DNA of 64,000 bases from Sthenelais limicola (GCA_942159475.1 OW804094.1:21495067-21559066), one strand, 5' to 3'; positions 35,499 through 47,893 are shown, numbered from the stretch's first letter. The notes: a model not told the origin generated them from the letters alone. Numbers and translations are program-made.

Positions 35499-38400
35499 GT
35501 AAGAATTTATTTAATGTTATTTGTCCTGGCTTTGAGTTTGATCAGATCCAGGGGCAGGGCCCTTTAAGTCTTACATAAAATAGGGACCACTCATCATACC
35601 GCCCATGGTTCAAGGGCCCTTAATTGCTTAAATAAGACCCGTTTTCATTGAACATAAGGATTCGGAGTCTCGGTTATAGGCTTAGTGTCATGATATGTGC
35701 AGGAGTCCGAGTAGACCTTGTTGAAGTTGTATGTTGCTTATTGAAGTTATGCCTTTAATAAAGCGACATACAACTTCAACAAGATAAAGCCTTTATCTCT
35801 GTATGAGTATCCCTATCAGCAAATTAACCCAAGCTGTGAGCTCTGCCTTGATTTTGAATATTCAATATTATATTCTAGCTAATTCATAGTAATTGTTTAT
35901 TTCTCCTTGGCTTGAATGAATTAAAACAGTCACTTTAATATGACATATTATATAAAATAAATATAGGCCTACATACATTTATTAGAATACAGATATGCGT
36001 AGTTTGTTAAAATGTAATATGTATATGGTTGTTATTTGAATGTGTAGTATAGGAGACGGAAATGCCCCCAAAATAGTGTTATTTTACGAAAAAAATCCCC
36101 AATACTCGGACTGCCCACAAGACTGCTAAGAGTAAGAGTCAGACTAGCTGAATCTCTTCTCACGATTTTCGTATTTATTCTCATATATATAATATACTAA
36201 TAGACAGATATGGAGGACCATTATTATTTGGAATGTCAGGTGCTATCTGTTGAAGAACATAAATGAAATCTTCTTTTAGTTGCAATAATTTAGTTTCATG
36301 TATTAGAAGGCTAAGTAGCACTACAACGATATCCACAAGTCCTAGTCTTCAGTATAATTAGTTACTCTAGGGGAGGTATTGCATTCTCCTGTACAACATT
36401 GTGTTCCATGGTATCATGTATTCGTGTGAAGTGAACCTTATCATTAGATATTGGCACTGCTATACGTGTCTGAATATTAACATGCATATATCATCTTAGA
36501 CTTAGTGAGATACGTTGTACCTGCCAAGCCTAAGCCTTTTAATCTTTCTCATAACTTGTTACCTGCTGAGCCAGTGCTCAGTCACATCGATCCAGGCTAT
36601 CTATAATATTAATTGATTATTAATTAATTAAATATGGTTCAGATTTATTTTTTAATAAATGACATAATCATAACAACTATTGTCTTAAAACGAGATGTAC
36701 TATCTCCTCCATACACTACTAAAAAAATGTTGGCATGAAATTTATCAAATAGGTTTTGTTTTTGGATTGGAATATGAGTCAAATCGCCTGATAATGTACA
36801 ATTCGCCTCCACCAATCCTTTCAAATATCCCGAATTTAAGACAAAATTCAGGTTCAAAATACAGTTCAACATAACGGAACTGATATTATGAATCAACTTA
36901 ATATCAAATATAATCAAATATAGCTTATTATATTTATCATGTTTCAGTCTAATTTTGCAGAATTTGATCAAAGTGTAGAGCTGTCAATTGTACATTTTCT
37001 GACGATCTGACCCATATACTTATTTGCCAAGTTTTACAGGTAAAGTAAGAGGATGACAAATGGGTAAGCAGGCTTCTGGATAAGATCCAGCTCTTCCAGC
37101 CGTTACCTTAAAAGAATAGTTTGCTAGGCTTAGCCGCTACAAGAGGAGCGAACTACATGAAGAACTACTTTATATAATTTAATATTAAAATAAAACACCA
37201 AAGTACAATATGTGATGTGTTTCAGGAAAATGAGTCATAAGTCGCAAAAAATGGATTTTGTGATATCATATTTGAAAAGATGAGATCAAGCCGATTCCAA
37301 TGATAGTAAACAGTCTAATAATCTTATAAGTATTTCTAGATTTTAAGTTTGATATTTTCACTTTTGAAAAAAGAGTTTCCAATATATCTGGGGGTCTATA
37401 AACAGTAAAGTTACTAAATGTAGTCCATATGAGGACCTTTAAAACTAAAGGATGTATTATAAAGATTGTCCTGAAATTTGATACACCAATTGATATAAGG
37501 CTAAGTGATGAACTCTCTAAAAATCAGAACATTCCAATAATGGGATCTTGTTAAAAAAAAACACCTTGAAAAATATTAATTTTGCGACTTATGACTCATT
37601 TTCCGGAAACACAGCACATATAATAAAGCTCAATAATGCAGAGCACATAGTTACAGTTGTACATAATAACTGTTCATAATATCAGAGGTGACATTGATTT
37701 CAATTTCCTCAGATTTTACTAATCTACGAAACGATACATATATAATAATAAGAAATGCTGACTGATCATAGTACCACTATGTACTCTAAATGTATTGCTA
37801 TATATCATGTGGTTGAAAAGGCTTTTAGTTAGGCATCAATCATTCATATTGCAGAAATACGCATTACCTGGAAACTGTTTATGTTCATGGATGATGCGTT
37901 ACGGTTATAGGTTAATATGCACATATACCCCCTGTTAACACTCCCCACCTAGGAAAAACTACCCTTAGTCCCTACCAACTACAAACTGTTTGACCTTGCC
38001 TAATTTTGCGGGTTATTACTTTTACCAAAAGAAAAGCTAATAAATACAGAAAAAACAAGTCTTCCTAACCAGGAAAGGAGCCCTTAAAAGGCACATTTCC
38101 CTTGCTTAAAACAACTATTCTTACGAAATAGACATCTATTTCAGGTTCTGGGGTGGATCCATAGAAAGGTTACGCATTGCGTAAACCCTATCTTACTCTA
38201 TAGTAGGATAGGGTTTACGCAATGCGTAACCTTTCTATGGATCCACCCCTGGAAGGTGGTTTCCTTTAAAAAAAAAATAAAAAAAAAATGTTACCACCCC
38301 CTACCTAGTTTTCAGCTATATAAATGGGAAACAAACCCATTATTCTGTTTGGCCTAATTTTATTTTCCATTGTTTCCCTAGAGCTACTGAAGAGCTAACC

Positions 38401-41400
38401 TCCCTGAACCCTGAGGCTGCTGTTCACGCCAAGGATCAGTTAGGAGACCGGCTGGGCGGCGAGTGGGAGCAGGTTATTAACAGGGACCATCTAGCAGCCT
38501 GGAGGAAGCCCATTCCAGACTCCTACCTGTTTGAATACAAGGGTAAGTTCTGTTAAAGCATCTACTTCTACGAAGATCTATACATTTAACAGACATGGCG
38601 AAAGCTTTAGAACTTTCACCGGACAGGAGGACCGGTGAAAAGGAACTTTCACCAGTCCTCCAAAGGTTTCCCTAGTCCTACAAAGTTTCTCCTACGTTTA
38701 ATACACAATTTTCCCCGGACAGGAGGACCGGTGAAACTTCAACAGTCAAAGAAATGTCTACATATTGATGATTATGGACAACATTGGTATTAAACTGATT
38801 ATACCTAGTCTTAAAGACTGGGTACATGTATGTTAACTTTAGAATCATTTGCATATGAAAATGTAATAATATTAAAATTGTCAAAAGTTGAAAGGAAATA
38901 TAAACAATTATATATGAATGTAACGGGTTGATTAATTCATTTGCGTCTTCTTTAAAGTGTTCCCCGTAGAAAAGTTACCCTTCTGTTATAGGGTCCATAT
39001 CATACTTTTAGATCTGGCGGTTCAATGTTAGAAAGATTCAGAAATCGAGAAGGATACTTAAATTGGTTGAAATAGAAAATCAGGTACAACGTGTAAGCCA
39101 CCTCCCTCCTAACATTACATGAAACCACTTCTATTAACAGTGCCGGTCCTGGGTATGACCATAAAGTGCCTTTCTGTCTCTTTTCTCTGTCTCTCTCTCC
39201 CTTCTTCTCTATCTCTATTTCCTGGGTAAGATCATAAAGTGCCTTTCTATCTCTTTTCTCTGTCTCTCTCTCCCTTCTTCTCTATCTCTATTTCCTGGGT
39301 ATGACCATAAAGTGCCTTTCTGTCTCTTTTTCTCTGTCACTCTCTTTCCCTTCTTCACTATCTCTATTTCCTGGGTAAGATCATAAACTGCCTCCCTCCC
39401 AGCTCTCCGGCCCTTGATATAACCATATTAAATGTGTTGATAAGGGCGTAAAGCAACCAATCTCACTCCCTCACTCCCTCTCAGCTCTCCCGCCCTTGAT
39501 ATACCCATCTTAAATGTGTTGATAAGGGCGTAAAGCAACCAATCTCACTCACTCCCTCCCAGCTCTCCCGCCCTTGATATAACCATATTAAATGTGTTGA
39601 TAAGGGAGTAAGCAACCAATCTCACTCACTCACTCTATTTACAGTGTACGGATCATTCAAGGATATCCCAGCTCGTGCTTTCTTCAATGTACAGGTAGGT
39701 TCAGAGTCCAGAGTGTGTCCGTTAACTATCCATCCTTGAGGACCTCTCATCCAGAGTGGCACCATGTCCCCACAGTGTAAAGTACATGTTCTCGTACTGG
39801 ATTATTAGTTGCGAGAACATGTACTTTAATATATGGGTCAGATTTTCAGCAAATGTACAATACACCTACAGCAATCCTCTCAAATAACCCAAATTTCAGA
39901 CCGAAATAAAGTTCAAAATACAGTTCAACCTAACTAGACAGATTGCTAGAATCAATGCAATGCCGAATATACTCGAATTTACCTAGTATTGACCAAATTG
40001 CAGCCTAATTTAGCAGAATTTACTAAATGTGTAGATCTTCCGATTGTATATTTTCTGACGATCTTACCCATATATAGTGGTTTGTCTGGCCTGTACTGCC
40101 TAACGATTTCTCCGCTTCTGATCAACAAATTTATAACACACAGTTGTGGAAAGTTAGGTCTACATGTACGAACAGTTTCATCTATGTAAAGTAGTTAAAT
40201 GTCCTTTTGGTGCTCCGCAACACTCTCGCACTAACATATCACTGTTTGTGTATCATCTGAAAAATATGCTGTCTTTTAAGATTATATCTCAGCTTCATAT
40301 CAACATGTAGTCATAACGTAAACATGATTTGTAATAACTGGAAACTCTGGTTGATGAACTTATAAACTTCATAAATATATTATTTATATAAACTTTTCTT
40401 TATATATTTATTCTCGCACTGAAGTTCATCACACTGCCATCTAGTGTTGATGAGCAGGCCTAAATAAGATATCTTCCCGGTTATAATATGTGTATGATAG
40501 GCCTAATATTGATTGTTAAGACCCTGCATACACACAGCCGATTTGCCCCCGATTTAGGTCTTCTGGTGAATCCTATGATTTCATTTCCAAATCTGGTTTA
40601 TGCCATTTCAAAAACATAAGCAAGGATAGGAAATGAAATCAGAGAATTCATCGGGAGACCCAAATCGGGGGGGGGGGGGCAATCGGGAGGCAAGGCTGTG
40701 TGTATACAGGGCTTAATGTTCATCATGCTTATAGCAATGAATAAGACTAATTCTGATTTATCTTTTTACTTTGTTCAGACTGACTTGGAGTACAGGAAGA
40801 AGTGGGACAAGCTCGTCATCCATTTAAATCTCATCGATCAAGACGAAGACTCTGGATCTGAAGTAATTCAATGGGTCACTCATTTCCCGGTAGGTGATAA
40901 TCGGTCTTATTTGTTTGGTAAATTAATTCACAAAAATAGGCGTATTAATCCTTTGATCTAAAAACCAAAATCTTTGTTAGTCCCGCTTTAGATATTGACG
41001 TGCTTGGATACCTCTTCAAAATCACGATTGTTACACAGGTTTTAAAAGGAAATATATTGCAATTTCATGGAATAAACCGTTTAACCTGAATGACTTTTCT
41101 TTATTACAGTATCCTATGTACAGCAGGGAATACATTTTCCTTAGGAAATACATGGTAGGTGTTGAAATCATATTCTTATATTCTAGAGAACCGCATTATA
41201 ATGCGTTCTTCTTGACTCCGCAGTTGAAGCGCTACTAATTTAAGAGATACTGGGTAATAAATTGAACCAGACAAATACAGATTACAGTACACAATGTACA
41301 TGAGATTATTTTCCCTTTAAACTACATGGTAGCATCTTGGACCAACAAGGAGAGATTTCACTTGCTCCGTCTCATTTATACAATGTACATAAGATACTAA

Positions 41401-44400
41401 TTACAAAAAGATGACATTTTTTAAAAAAAATTTAATGATTTTATTTACTTTTACATTAAAAAAAAATATTGTGTTGGAGTTTTTGTTTTGTGTTAATAAA
41501 TATCATTACCACATAATGCGAACCTAAATGTGTGTCTTGTTAAATGCCTCCTTAATTAAGGGAATTGTGTTTTGGTACTGCACAGGTTGATCAAGATAAG
41601 AAACTGATGATCTTTATGTCTCATGGAACGAGTCACCCCAAGTGTCCCATCATCGACAAGTATGTGCGCGTACACACTTATAAATCCAACATGATCATCA
41701 GACCACACACGGGCTTCGATGAGGTGAGGCTTTCATTAAATTACTTTCCCAAAATATCTGATTTACAGACATGGCGAAAACTTTAGAACTTTCACCGGTC
41801 CTCCTAAGGTTTCACCAGTCCTCCAAAGGTTTTTTCAACGTTTCATAGACCTTTAACACTGGACAGTCGGACCTGAGACACTTTAGTTTCACCGGTCCGA
41901 CATGTTTTTCACCGGTCAAGGACCGCGGTCCGGCAGGTTTCGCCATGTCTGGATTTATGTTTAACTTTAGAATAGGATGAACCTATCCTTTATTTGACTA
42001 GTTCTTGATTTGCAAAAGGTAGGTTTGTGTTACCATATTTGGGATTAATTCATTGTGACTGTTCACATAGTTTCAATAAAGAGAATTAATGAGATTATAG
42101 TAAGAACAAAATACAAAAGTGACGTTCAGAAAATATGTACAATGATCTTGCAGTATTGAAGACCATTGTAATATTGAAGTTTAACCTATCACCTTAAGTT
42201 TAATCTCATTTCATTCCACCTCCATATTGTACAATGTAACAAAATGCTATCAATAAAAGCAACATAAACCACCTTATCATACAACCCAATGCTATCTCGC
42301 AAATAGCCATAACAGTATACCTGATCCCTGCCTTCTGTTATTTCCCCTGGTTAAATAAAATATTTTAAACAAAATCAATATCATGATAAAGTCTTAACCT
42401 CAAGAATAGATCTACCTTTTCTGAGGATGTCTCAAGCATATGCCCATGGCAACAACAATTGTTGCCAGGTGATGTTCTGCAGTTGTGGTAGCTAACTTAA
42501 CTTCAAGAATAAATCTACCCTTTTCTGAGAGGTCCTAGGTATGACCATAAAGTGCCTTTCTGTCTCTTTCCTCTGTCACTCTCTCCCTTCTTCTCTATCT
42601 CTATTTCCTGGGTATGACCATGAAGTGCCTTTCTGTCTCTTTCCTCTGTCACTCTCTCCCTTCTTCCCTGTCTCTATTTCCTGGGTATGATCATAAACTG
42701 CCTTTCTGTCTCTTTCCTCTGTCACTCTCTCCCTTCTTCCCTGTCTCTATTTCCTGGGTATGATCATAAACTGCCTCCCTCTCAGCTCTCCCGCCCTTGA
42801 TATAACCATATTAAATGTGTTGATAAGGGCGTAAAGCAACCATTCTCACTCACTCACTCACTCACTCACTCACTCACTCACTCACTCACTCACTCACTCA
42901 CTCACTCACTCACTCACTCACTCTCACTCACTCACTCACTCACTCACTCTCACTCACTCACTCACTCACTCACTCACTCACTCTCACTCACTCACTCACA
43001 CTCACTCACTCACACTCACTCACTCACTCACTCACTCACTCACTTACTCACTCTACCCTTTTCTGAGGATATCTGTTTATGATGCTTAATATTGCACTTC
43101 AGAACGGCTTTGACTACGTGCTGACGTATTATGACGACCCGCAGGCCACCTTCCCCTCAGCCTGTGTCAAGTGGATGGCCGCCAAAGGTAAGACGCACAG
43201 ATTTAAATATAGACGTAGAAGACATGGGTCAGATTTTCAGAAAATGTACAATTCAACTTCACCAATTCTCTCAAATCACCCAAATTTCAGACAAAAATAA
43301 AGTTCAAAATACAGTTCAACCTAACCTAACAGATTGCTAGAATCAATGCAAAATCAATGCAATGCCAAATATACTTGAATTTACCCAGTATTGACCAAAT
43401 TGCAGCCTAATTTAACAGAATTTACTAAATGTGTACAGCTGCCAATTGTACATTTTCTGAAAATCTGACCTACATATAGAAGTAGATGACAATGTCACTT
43501 TCGCCGATGGCTGAAAGTGATTATCTACTCTTGGTTCAATGTTTGTTGCTTCTTACAATAATTATTTTCATGACGTTAAATGGCTTATAAGTTTACTGGT
43601 GTTGAGTCTATTTGCTCCGGCTGCAGTTTCGCCTGATTTATATTATTAAGTTCTTAGTACTCTATATGTTAGATTTATGTCGTCATTTTATTCATATTTT
43701 AATTTTGCTCTGTATAGTTACTCTCTTATATCATAGCAAACCCATATTCCTTTATAAAGGCAACAGATGGAAGGGCTGGATTATTTCCAGAAGCCTGTCC
43801 ACCCTTTTGTCGTGCCTCTTATGAATGTAAAAACTTTGACAAATAAACGATTTATCAATTCAATATATTGTAATATTGTTCCAGAATAAAATAATTAAAT
43901 AGAAAGTAAAACTGACAAATAAACGATTTATCCATTTCATGTATTGCAATATTGTTCCAGAATAAAATATTTAAATAGAAAGTAGAACTGACAAATAAAC
44001 AATTTATCGATTCAATGTATTTGTGATATTGTTCCAGAATAAAATATTCAAATACAAAGTAAAACTGACAAATAAACAATTTATCCATTTTATATATATT
44101 GTATACTGTAAACGTATCAATGTTCGCACAGTATTTATTTTCGCGCACCCACCTTTGTGCGCGAAAATAAATCCTGCTCGAAAGGTATAATTATTGCATA
44201 AACAATGTGTGATACTTCCTTGCTGCGGGAATTTAAATCCCCGTGAAAAGGTGTCAAAGTACTTAGTGCGCGAAAATAAATACGTTTACAGTATTGTATA
44301 TTAGGGAGTTTCGACACCGCTCACCTATCCGCAACCGTATCCGTATCCTTATTACTTTAGGGATGCGTGGTCAGGTCGGCACCCAAGGTGGTGGTCTCTG

Positions 44401-44899
44401 ACCGGGTCTCCGACGCTATAGCAGTGTTTTTTTTAACCATGCTTTCTGCGATAAAGGTGTTAACTATCACCAAACTTGCTAGGCAAGGACAACAACATGT
44501 TTAATATTGTTCCCAAACCTTTTTTTTAAATGTAAAATAGCTAGATAGTTCGTCATAATACTTAGGTATAATCCCCGCAACAGGTGCCGTTCTTACGTAT
44601 AATCCTCAGTGGGGCCGGTATCAACCCTCATTACCTATGCACAACCTGACATAGTGACCTAATTCCGCGCCGATACGTACGGGTTTGCTCCTGAGGTGCG
44701 TCTGTCGAAACTCCCTATTGTTCCAGAATAAACTTATTTAAATGGAAAGAGCCTATTACTGACGATTAATGTGTTTACTACAGGTGTGCCTGATTTCGTG
44801 GACAAGCTGCACCGTGCCGCACAGCACCTTCATGAGGCAGGGCAGCGGGACAGAGAGGAGCAGAGCGAGGGGGACGACTCAGACCGGCTCCCCATGTGA
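35020..44899 (+). CDS. STARD7: STARD7, START-domain phosphatidylcholine transfer protein (8 exons, complete)
   Basis: Carries phosphatidylcholine to mitochondria in known orthologues. Exons: 35020-35498, 38382-38542, 39645-39694, 40779-40889, 41110-41154, 41586-41723, 43103-43187, 44784-44899. All junctions are GT-AG with consistent phase; 1185 nt, 394 aa (human 370 aa). The N-terminal ~160 residues (exon 1) start basic and low in acid ([20 protein letters not shown]), plausible for mitochondrial targeting. The START domain runs from about residue 180: [79 protein letters not shown]. These match the STARD7 signature (WRRPIPNSHLYEY, YRKKWDALVIKLEVIE, WVTHFPYPMYSRDYVYVRR, VIRPHKSFDENGFDYLLTY). 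The tail is acidic, ending DSDRLPM. Head-to-head with CFAP43. Confidence 0.97.
36775..37014 (+). mobile_element. TG-A element copy 4
   Basis: Ends TGAGTCAAATCGCC and GATCTGACCCA; TA duplication. In STARD7 intron 1. Confidence 0.8.
37211..37618 (+). mobile_element. TG-B element copy 7
   Basis: Ends TGTGATGTGTTTCAGG and CCGGAAACACAGCACA; TA duplication. In STARD7 intron 1. Confidence 0.85.
37945..38370. repeat. Dispersed repeat F, copy 1 (interrupted)
   Basis: Shares blocks with 46000-46310, including AAATACAGAAAAAACA, GGTGGTTT and CTAGTTTTCAGC, in the same order. Ends about 10 bp before STARD7 exon 2. Confidence 0.6.
38151..38248. repeat. 98-bp near-perfect palindrome
   Basis: Arms of 42 bp (starting GGGTGGATCCATAGAAAGGT) around a 14-bp loop. 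It interrupts a dispersed repeat also found at about 46000-46310 without the palindrome, and is flanked by TGG on both sides, so it is probably a foldback transposon. Confidence 0.85.
38382..38542 (+). CDS. STARD7: STARD7 exon 2
   Basis: 161 nt. Encodes the first START helix and strand ([27 protein letters not shown]). Acceptor TTTCCCTAG, donor G|GTAAGT. Confidence 0.97.
38593..38745. repeat. Truncated relative of the 41768 foldback
   Basis: Starts CAGACATGGCGAAAGCTTTA and carries the same CACCGG and GTCCTCC repeats, but no right end was found. Confidence 0.6.
39130..39640 (-). repeat. Element H, copy 3 (reverse, expanded)
   Basis: Three ~85-bp core units, then three copies of the TTGATAAGGGCGTAAAGCAA part, then a CACT run ending against the STARD7 exon 3 acceptor. 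Confidence 0.75.
39645..39694 (+). CDS. STARD7: STARD7 exon 3
   Basis: 50 nt. Encodes [17 protein letters not shown]. Its acceptor (CTATTTACAG) lies directly after a CACT microsatellite that forms the end of a repeat element. Confidence 0.96.
39834..40070 (+). mobile_element. TG-A element copy 5
   Basis: Ends TGGGTCAGATTTTCAG and GATCTTACCCA; TA duplication. Immediately left lies a small hairpin (ACATGTTCTCG...CGAGAACATGT, about 39785-39822). Confidence 0.8.
40515..40715. mobile_element. Foldback-D copy 5
   Basis: Begins TTAAGACCCTGCATACACAC, ends ACAGGGCTTAA, in the intron before STARD7 exon 4. Interrupted by a G run near 40668. Confidence 0.85.
40779..40889 (+). CDS. STARD7: STARD7 exon 4
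   Basis: 111 nt, phase 0-0. Encodes [20 protein letters not shown] and [13 protein letters not shown]. Acceptor TTTGTTCAG, donor GTAGGT. Confidence 0.97.
41110..41154 (+). CDS. STARD7: STARD7 exon 5
   Basis: 45 nt, phase 0-0. Encodes [15 protein letters not shown], the invariant PYPMYSR core of the family. Confidence 0.97.
41586..41723 (+). CDS. STARD7: STARD7 exon 6
   Basis: 138 nt, phase 0-0. Encodes [20 protein letters not shown] and [15 protein letters not shown]. Acceptor GCACAG, donor GTGAGG. Confidence 0.97.
41768..41951. mobile_element. Foldback with CAGACATGGCGAAA ends
   Basis: Ends CAGACATGGCGAAA and TTTCGCCATGTCTG; interior rich in CACCGGTCC repeats. A one-ended relative lies at about 38593-38745. 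Confidence 0.75.
42536..43055 (-). repeat. Element H, copy 4 (reverse) with long CACT microsatellite
   Basis: Three core units with CTATTTCCTGGGTATGA, then TTGATAAGGGCGTAAAGCAA, then about 210 bp of CACT repeats (42845-43055). Lies just upstream of STARD7 exon 7. Confidence 0.8.
43103..43187 (+). CDS. STARD7: STARD7 exon 7
   Basis: 85 nt. Encodes [20 protein letters not shown] and CVKWMAAK. Acceptor TTGCACTTCAG, donor G|GTAAGA. A TG-A copy starts 38 bp into the following intron. Confidence 0.97.
43225..43472 (+). mobile_element. TG-A element copy 6
   Basis: Ends TGGGTCAGATTTTCAG and CTGAAAATCTGACCTA; CA duplication. In STARD7 intron 7. Confidence 0.85.
43838..44104. repeat. Tandem repeat, period about 78 bp
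   Basis: Three to four units starting TGACAAATAAACGATTTATC and containing TTGTTCCAGAATAAAATA. A last partial unit resumes at 44717, so the two elements at 44105-44716 split the array. Confidence 0.75.
44105..44292. mobile_element. MITE with ACTGTAAACGTA ends
   Basis: Ends ACTGTAAACGTAT and ATACGTTTACAGT, with TTTATTTTCGCGCAC and its complement inside. Confidence 0.7.
44303..44716. mobile_element. Inverted-repeat element with AGGGAGTTTCGACA ends
   Basis: Ends AGGGAGTTTCGACA and TGTCGAAACTCCCT with a possible ATT duplication. No coding capacity. Just upstream of STARD7 exon 8. Confidence 0.7.
44784..44899 (+). CDS. STARD7: STARD7 exon 8 (stop)
   Basis: 116 nt. Encodes [20 protein letters not shown] and an acidic tail ([14 protein letters not shown]) ending in TGA. 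The C-terminal START helix is conserved; the tail differs from the vertebrate tail. Confidence 0.95.
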
Positions 44900-45046
44900 T
44901 AATTACACTCTTCTCTTATGAAGCCAAACCAGTTTCTCTCCTCGTTAACTCTTTACATCTCATCATCTTACATCTTAACGCCAACATGTGTTTGTGTAGA
45001 CTATCATAAGATCAGCAATGGTTGGAACTGTTAACTCAGTTGTATG

Positions 45047-45286
45047 TGGGTCAGATTCTCGGAAAATGTACAAATGGCAGCTCTATACATTTAGTAAATT
45101 CTGCTAAATTCTGCTAAAAATAATTATGAATACCGAGTATATCTGAGTATATTTGGTTTTGTGTTGGTTTAATACATCTGTTCTGCTATGTTAAACTATA
45201 TTTTGGACCTTATTTTTGTCTTAAATGTGGGTTATTCGAGAGGATTGGTGAAGGCGAATTGTACATTTTTGTGAAAATCTGACCCA
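45047..45286 (-). mobile_element. TG-A element copy 7
   Basis: Ends TGGGTCAGATTCTC and AAAATCTGACCCA; TG duplication. Just downstream of STARD7, so probably in its 3' UTR or flank. Confidence 0.85.
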
Positions 45287-45688
45287 TGTATGTGACTGAA
45301 TATTTTCCGAGGTTCTTTGTACATTTTAGTAGTGATTTGTAACCTTTATAAGGTTTGCTCTAGAGTATATAAGAACAAAGGTCCATCCTCCGTGGACGTA
45401 TTACATCAATGTCGCATAAACTGATTTCTTGATTTTCCAAGCTTTGACTTTAAATGAAGAGTTGAGTAGATTTTGCAAAAGTTGAATTTTTAGGTTCAAC
45501 CTGGGAAGTCTTGGCTGTTGATATACCATGGTGTGTATGGTATATATTTGTTCTTCAAATTCAGTATCAGAGAACGACGGTTTTGGCATAGTAAGGGAAA
45601 TTGCACACAAATAGCTTCTGCCTTTGTGCTAGGAGGCCAGTAAACCTGGAACTAAATTCATTGCTTTACTTCGTCATATGACACAACA

Positions 45689-45804
45689 CAGTCTTGGCTC
45701 AAGAGTCCCGTCAAACTGAGGGGGAAATCTCTCACCCCTGACCACAAAATCCTAGTGCATCATTAACATGCCAATCTTATTTTATATGTTCTGAGCGTAG
45801 ACTG
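45689..45804. mobile_element. Diverged relative of the 27265 MITE
   Basis: Begins CAGTCTTGGCTCAAGAGTC and ends TCTGAGCGTAGACTG; shares the AAACTGAGGG-type interior with the 27265 copy. Confidence 0.5.
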
Positions 45805-47660
45805 AAATTTCTTTTGTATTTTTTTCCTTTTACATTTAGAGAGGTCACTCCTTGTTTCGTCAAACCAACCTAGACTGGAACAACATTTTACTGTTTTTCT
45901 CGGAATCGTTGATTCTGAGCTGAAAGTATGCAATGGAAGGAGACGACTATAATAAGGCCAAGAAAAAAAATAGGTGTTTCAGATTCCCTCCCCCCCCCCC
46001 CCCCCTACCTAGAAAAACCTTCCCCTACCTAAAATTTTTTTTACCATACCTGATTTTTGTTGTTTTTTTTTTCAAAAAAAGCTAGGCCTAATAAAAGCAG
46101 AAAAAACAGGTTTTCATAACCCAGAACTGTCAAAAGGCTCATGTTAAAAACTACTGTTATTATAATAATAAAATGGACATTTTTCAGTTCCTGGGAGGTG
46201 GTTTTACTAAAAAGGAAAAAAATTTTACCATTCCCCCCCACCCCAAGCTAGTTTTCAGCCAGATAAATCGGAAACACACCTATTATTTTTTTTGCCTAAA
46301 TGTATTTAACCACGATGGTATTTATCGTGATATGAACCTGGGGAGAGTTCGTCCAACAAGTATTACATTTCCCTCATCAATCACTATTGACTTCTTACCA
46401 CGACAGTTGTCTCGCATTAATTAATTACCACACATTGTCCAGAACAGGGATGAAAGTGTAGCCATCGCAAAAATGCTGAAATATTTCTGGCCAGAGGAAA
46501 AGCAGGGGAAAATTTAAAAGTTATTTTGATGATTTTAATCTTTGAAAGTTTCGATGAAATATGAACAAAAAAATTATGAAATGTTTCTGAAAATTGGTTT
46601 TAAATTTTAGGTTAAAAATTGCAATTGAAATTGGGTGTAATTGGACAATTTTCTTGTTTCAAAACATTTCAGTAGAAATACTGAAGACTTTTATCCCTTT
46701 GACTCGCCCTCGTTATGCACGCTATGTTTTTTTTTGTTTTTTTTTACGCTCGTATTGTTATCCATCCGCTCGTCTATTTGCCCCTCTTGCCCAATGTGCC
46801 ATATATATCTCTAAATTCTAAGGTTGTTAGTAGATTGATAACACAATTTTCCTCCTTTACATGTAAAAAGAAACACGGCACAAATTAATCCGTCTCTGGA
46901 AATATCTCTTGATGTGAACTTATCATGCATGATCTCCGATACTCATTATTATCAATATTTCTTAAACAACCCAAAAATATATTATATTTCTGATTGATTG
47001 AAAAGTTGTTATTTGACATTGCATCTTCATGATCTTCCAACAGACTGTAAACTTATTGCATGAATAGTTAAGTATTGACAAGAATAATAATGTTACTTTA
47101 AATGGTATAATAATCAAATGACAGGAATAAGGAAATAGGTATTAAATTATCTGATACCGATGATAAAATGAAGTACAATAATTTATTTACACAATAAATT
47201 TATGATTAAGATTGAAAATAAGGCTATAAAAAACTTCACCTGCACAATATATATCAGTTTCAAATTACTCAAAAGGTTATAAAGGTTTGACAAAACTCCA
47301 AAAGACGCTTTAAACACCTGATAACCAACATCCTTACTATTCAACTCCACGGTTGGAAGGAAATATTAATCCATTACTATGATATATCTGTTTAATGGCT
47401 AGACATATCTGTGGCCTGTCTACTTCTACCTACCATGAACCCGGGTTGGGGCAAGATTATGTCCCAATGATATTTAACTTGCTTCAAGCAACATTTGTGA
47501 TCCATACTATCCTCAGATTTACACTCATTCAAGGTCTGACAACATGATATTCATGTTTCGTCCTGTTTTACAGTACAGTAAAACTCCTGTATTGGGGAGT
47601 GGACACTGCTGCCCGTCATGGTGAAATGTCCGTGTAGAAGAGAGGTTGTTATAATGGATA
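45805..47660. other. Intergenic stretch after STARD7
   Basis: Apart from dispersed repeat F copy 2 and the C run before it, nothing recognised. The STARD7 polyadenylation site was not placed with confidence. Confidence 0.4.
46000..46310. repeat. Dispersed repeat F, copy 2
   Basis: Uninterrupted counterpart of 37945-38370; follows a run of about 17 C at 45989-46005. Confidence 0.6.
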
Positions 47661-47893
47661 TGGGTCAGATTTTCAGAAAATGTACAATTCAACTTCACCA
47701 ATCTTCTCAAATAACCCTAATTTCAGACAAAAATTAGGTTCAAAATACAATTCAATCTAACCAAACAGATTGCTGGAGTCAATGCAATGCCAAATATACT
47801 AGAATTTACCTAGTATTGACCAAATTGCAGCCTAATTTAGCAGAATTTACTAAATGTGTAGAGCTGCCAATTGTACATTTTCTGAAAATCTCA
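47661..47893 (+). mobile_element. TG-A element copy 8 (one end degraded)
   Basis: Left end TGGGTCAGATTTTCAG; right end has decayed to CTGAAAATCTCAGCC. Confidence 0.75.

Noticed and set aside
35690..35790. Imperfect inverted repeat (TTGTTGAAGTTGTATG / CATACAACTTCAACAA) as a hairpin RNA
   Set aside because: Short stem with a loop that looks like a local inverted duplication; no evidence of an RNA gene.
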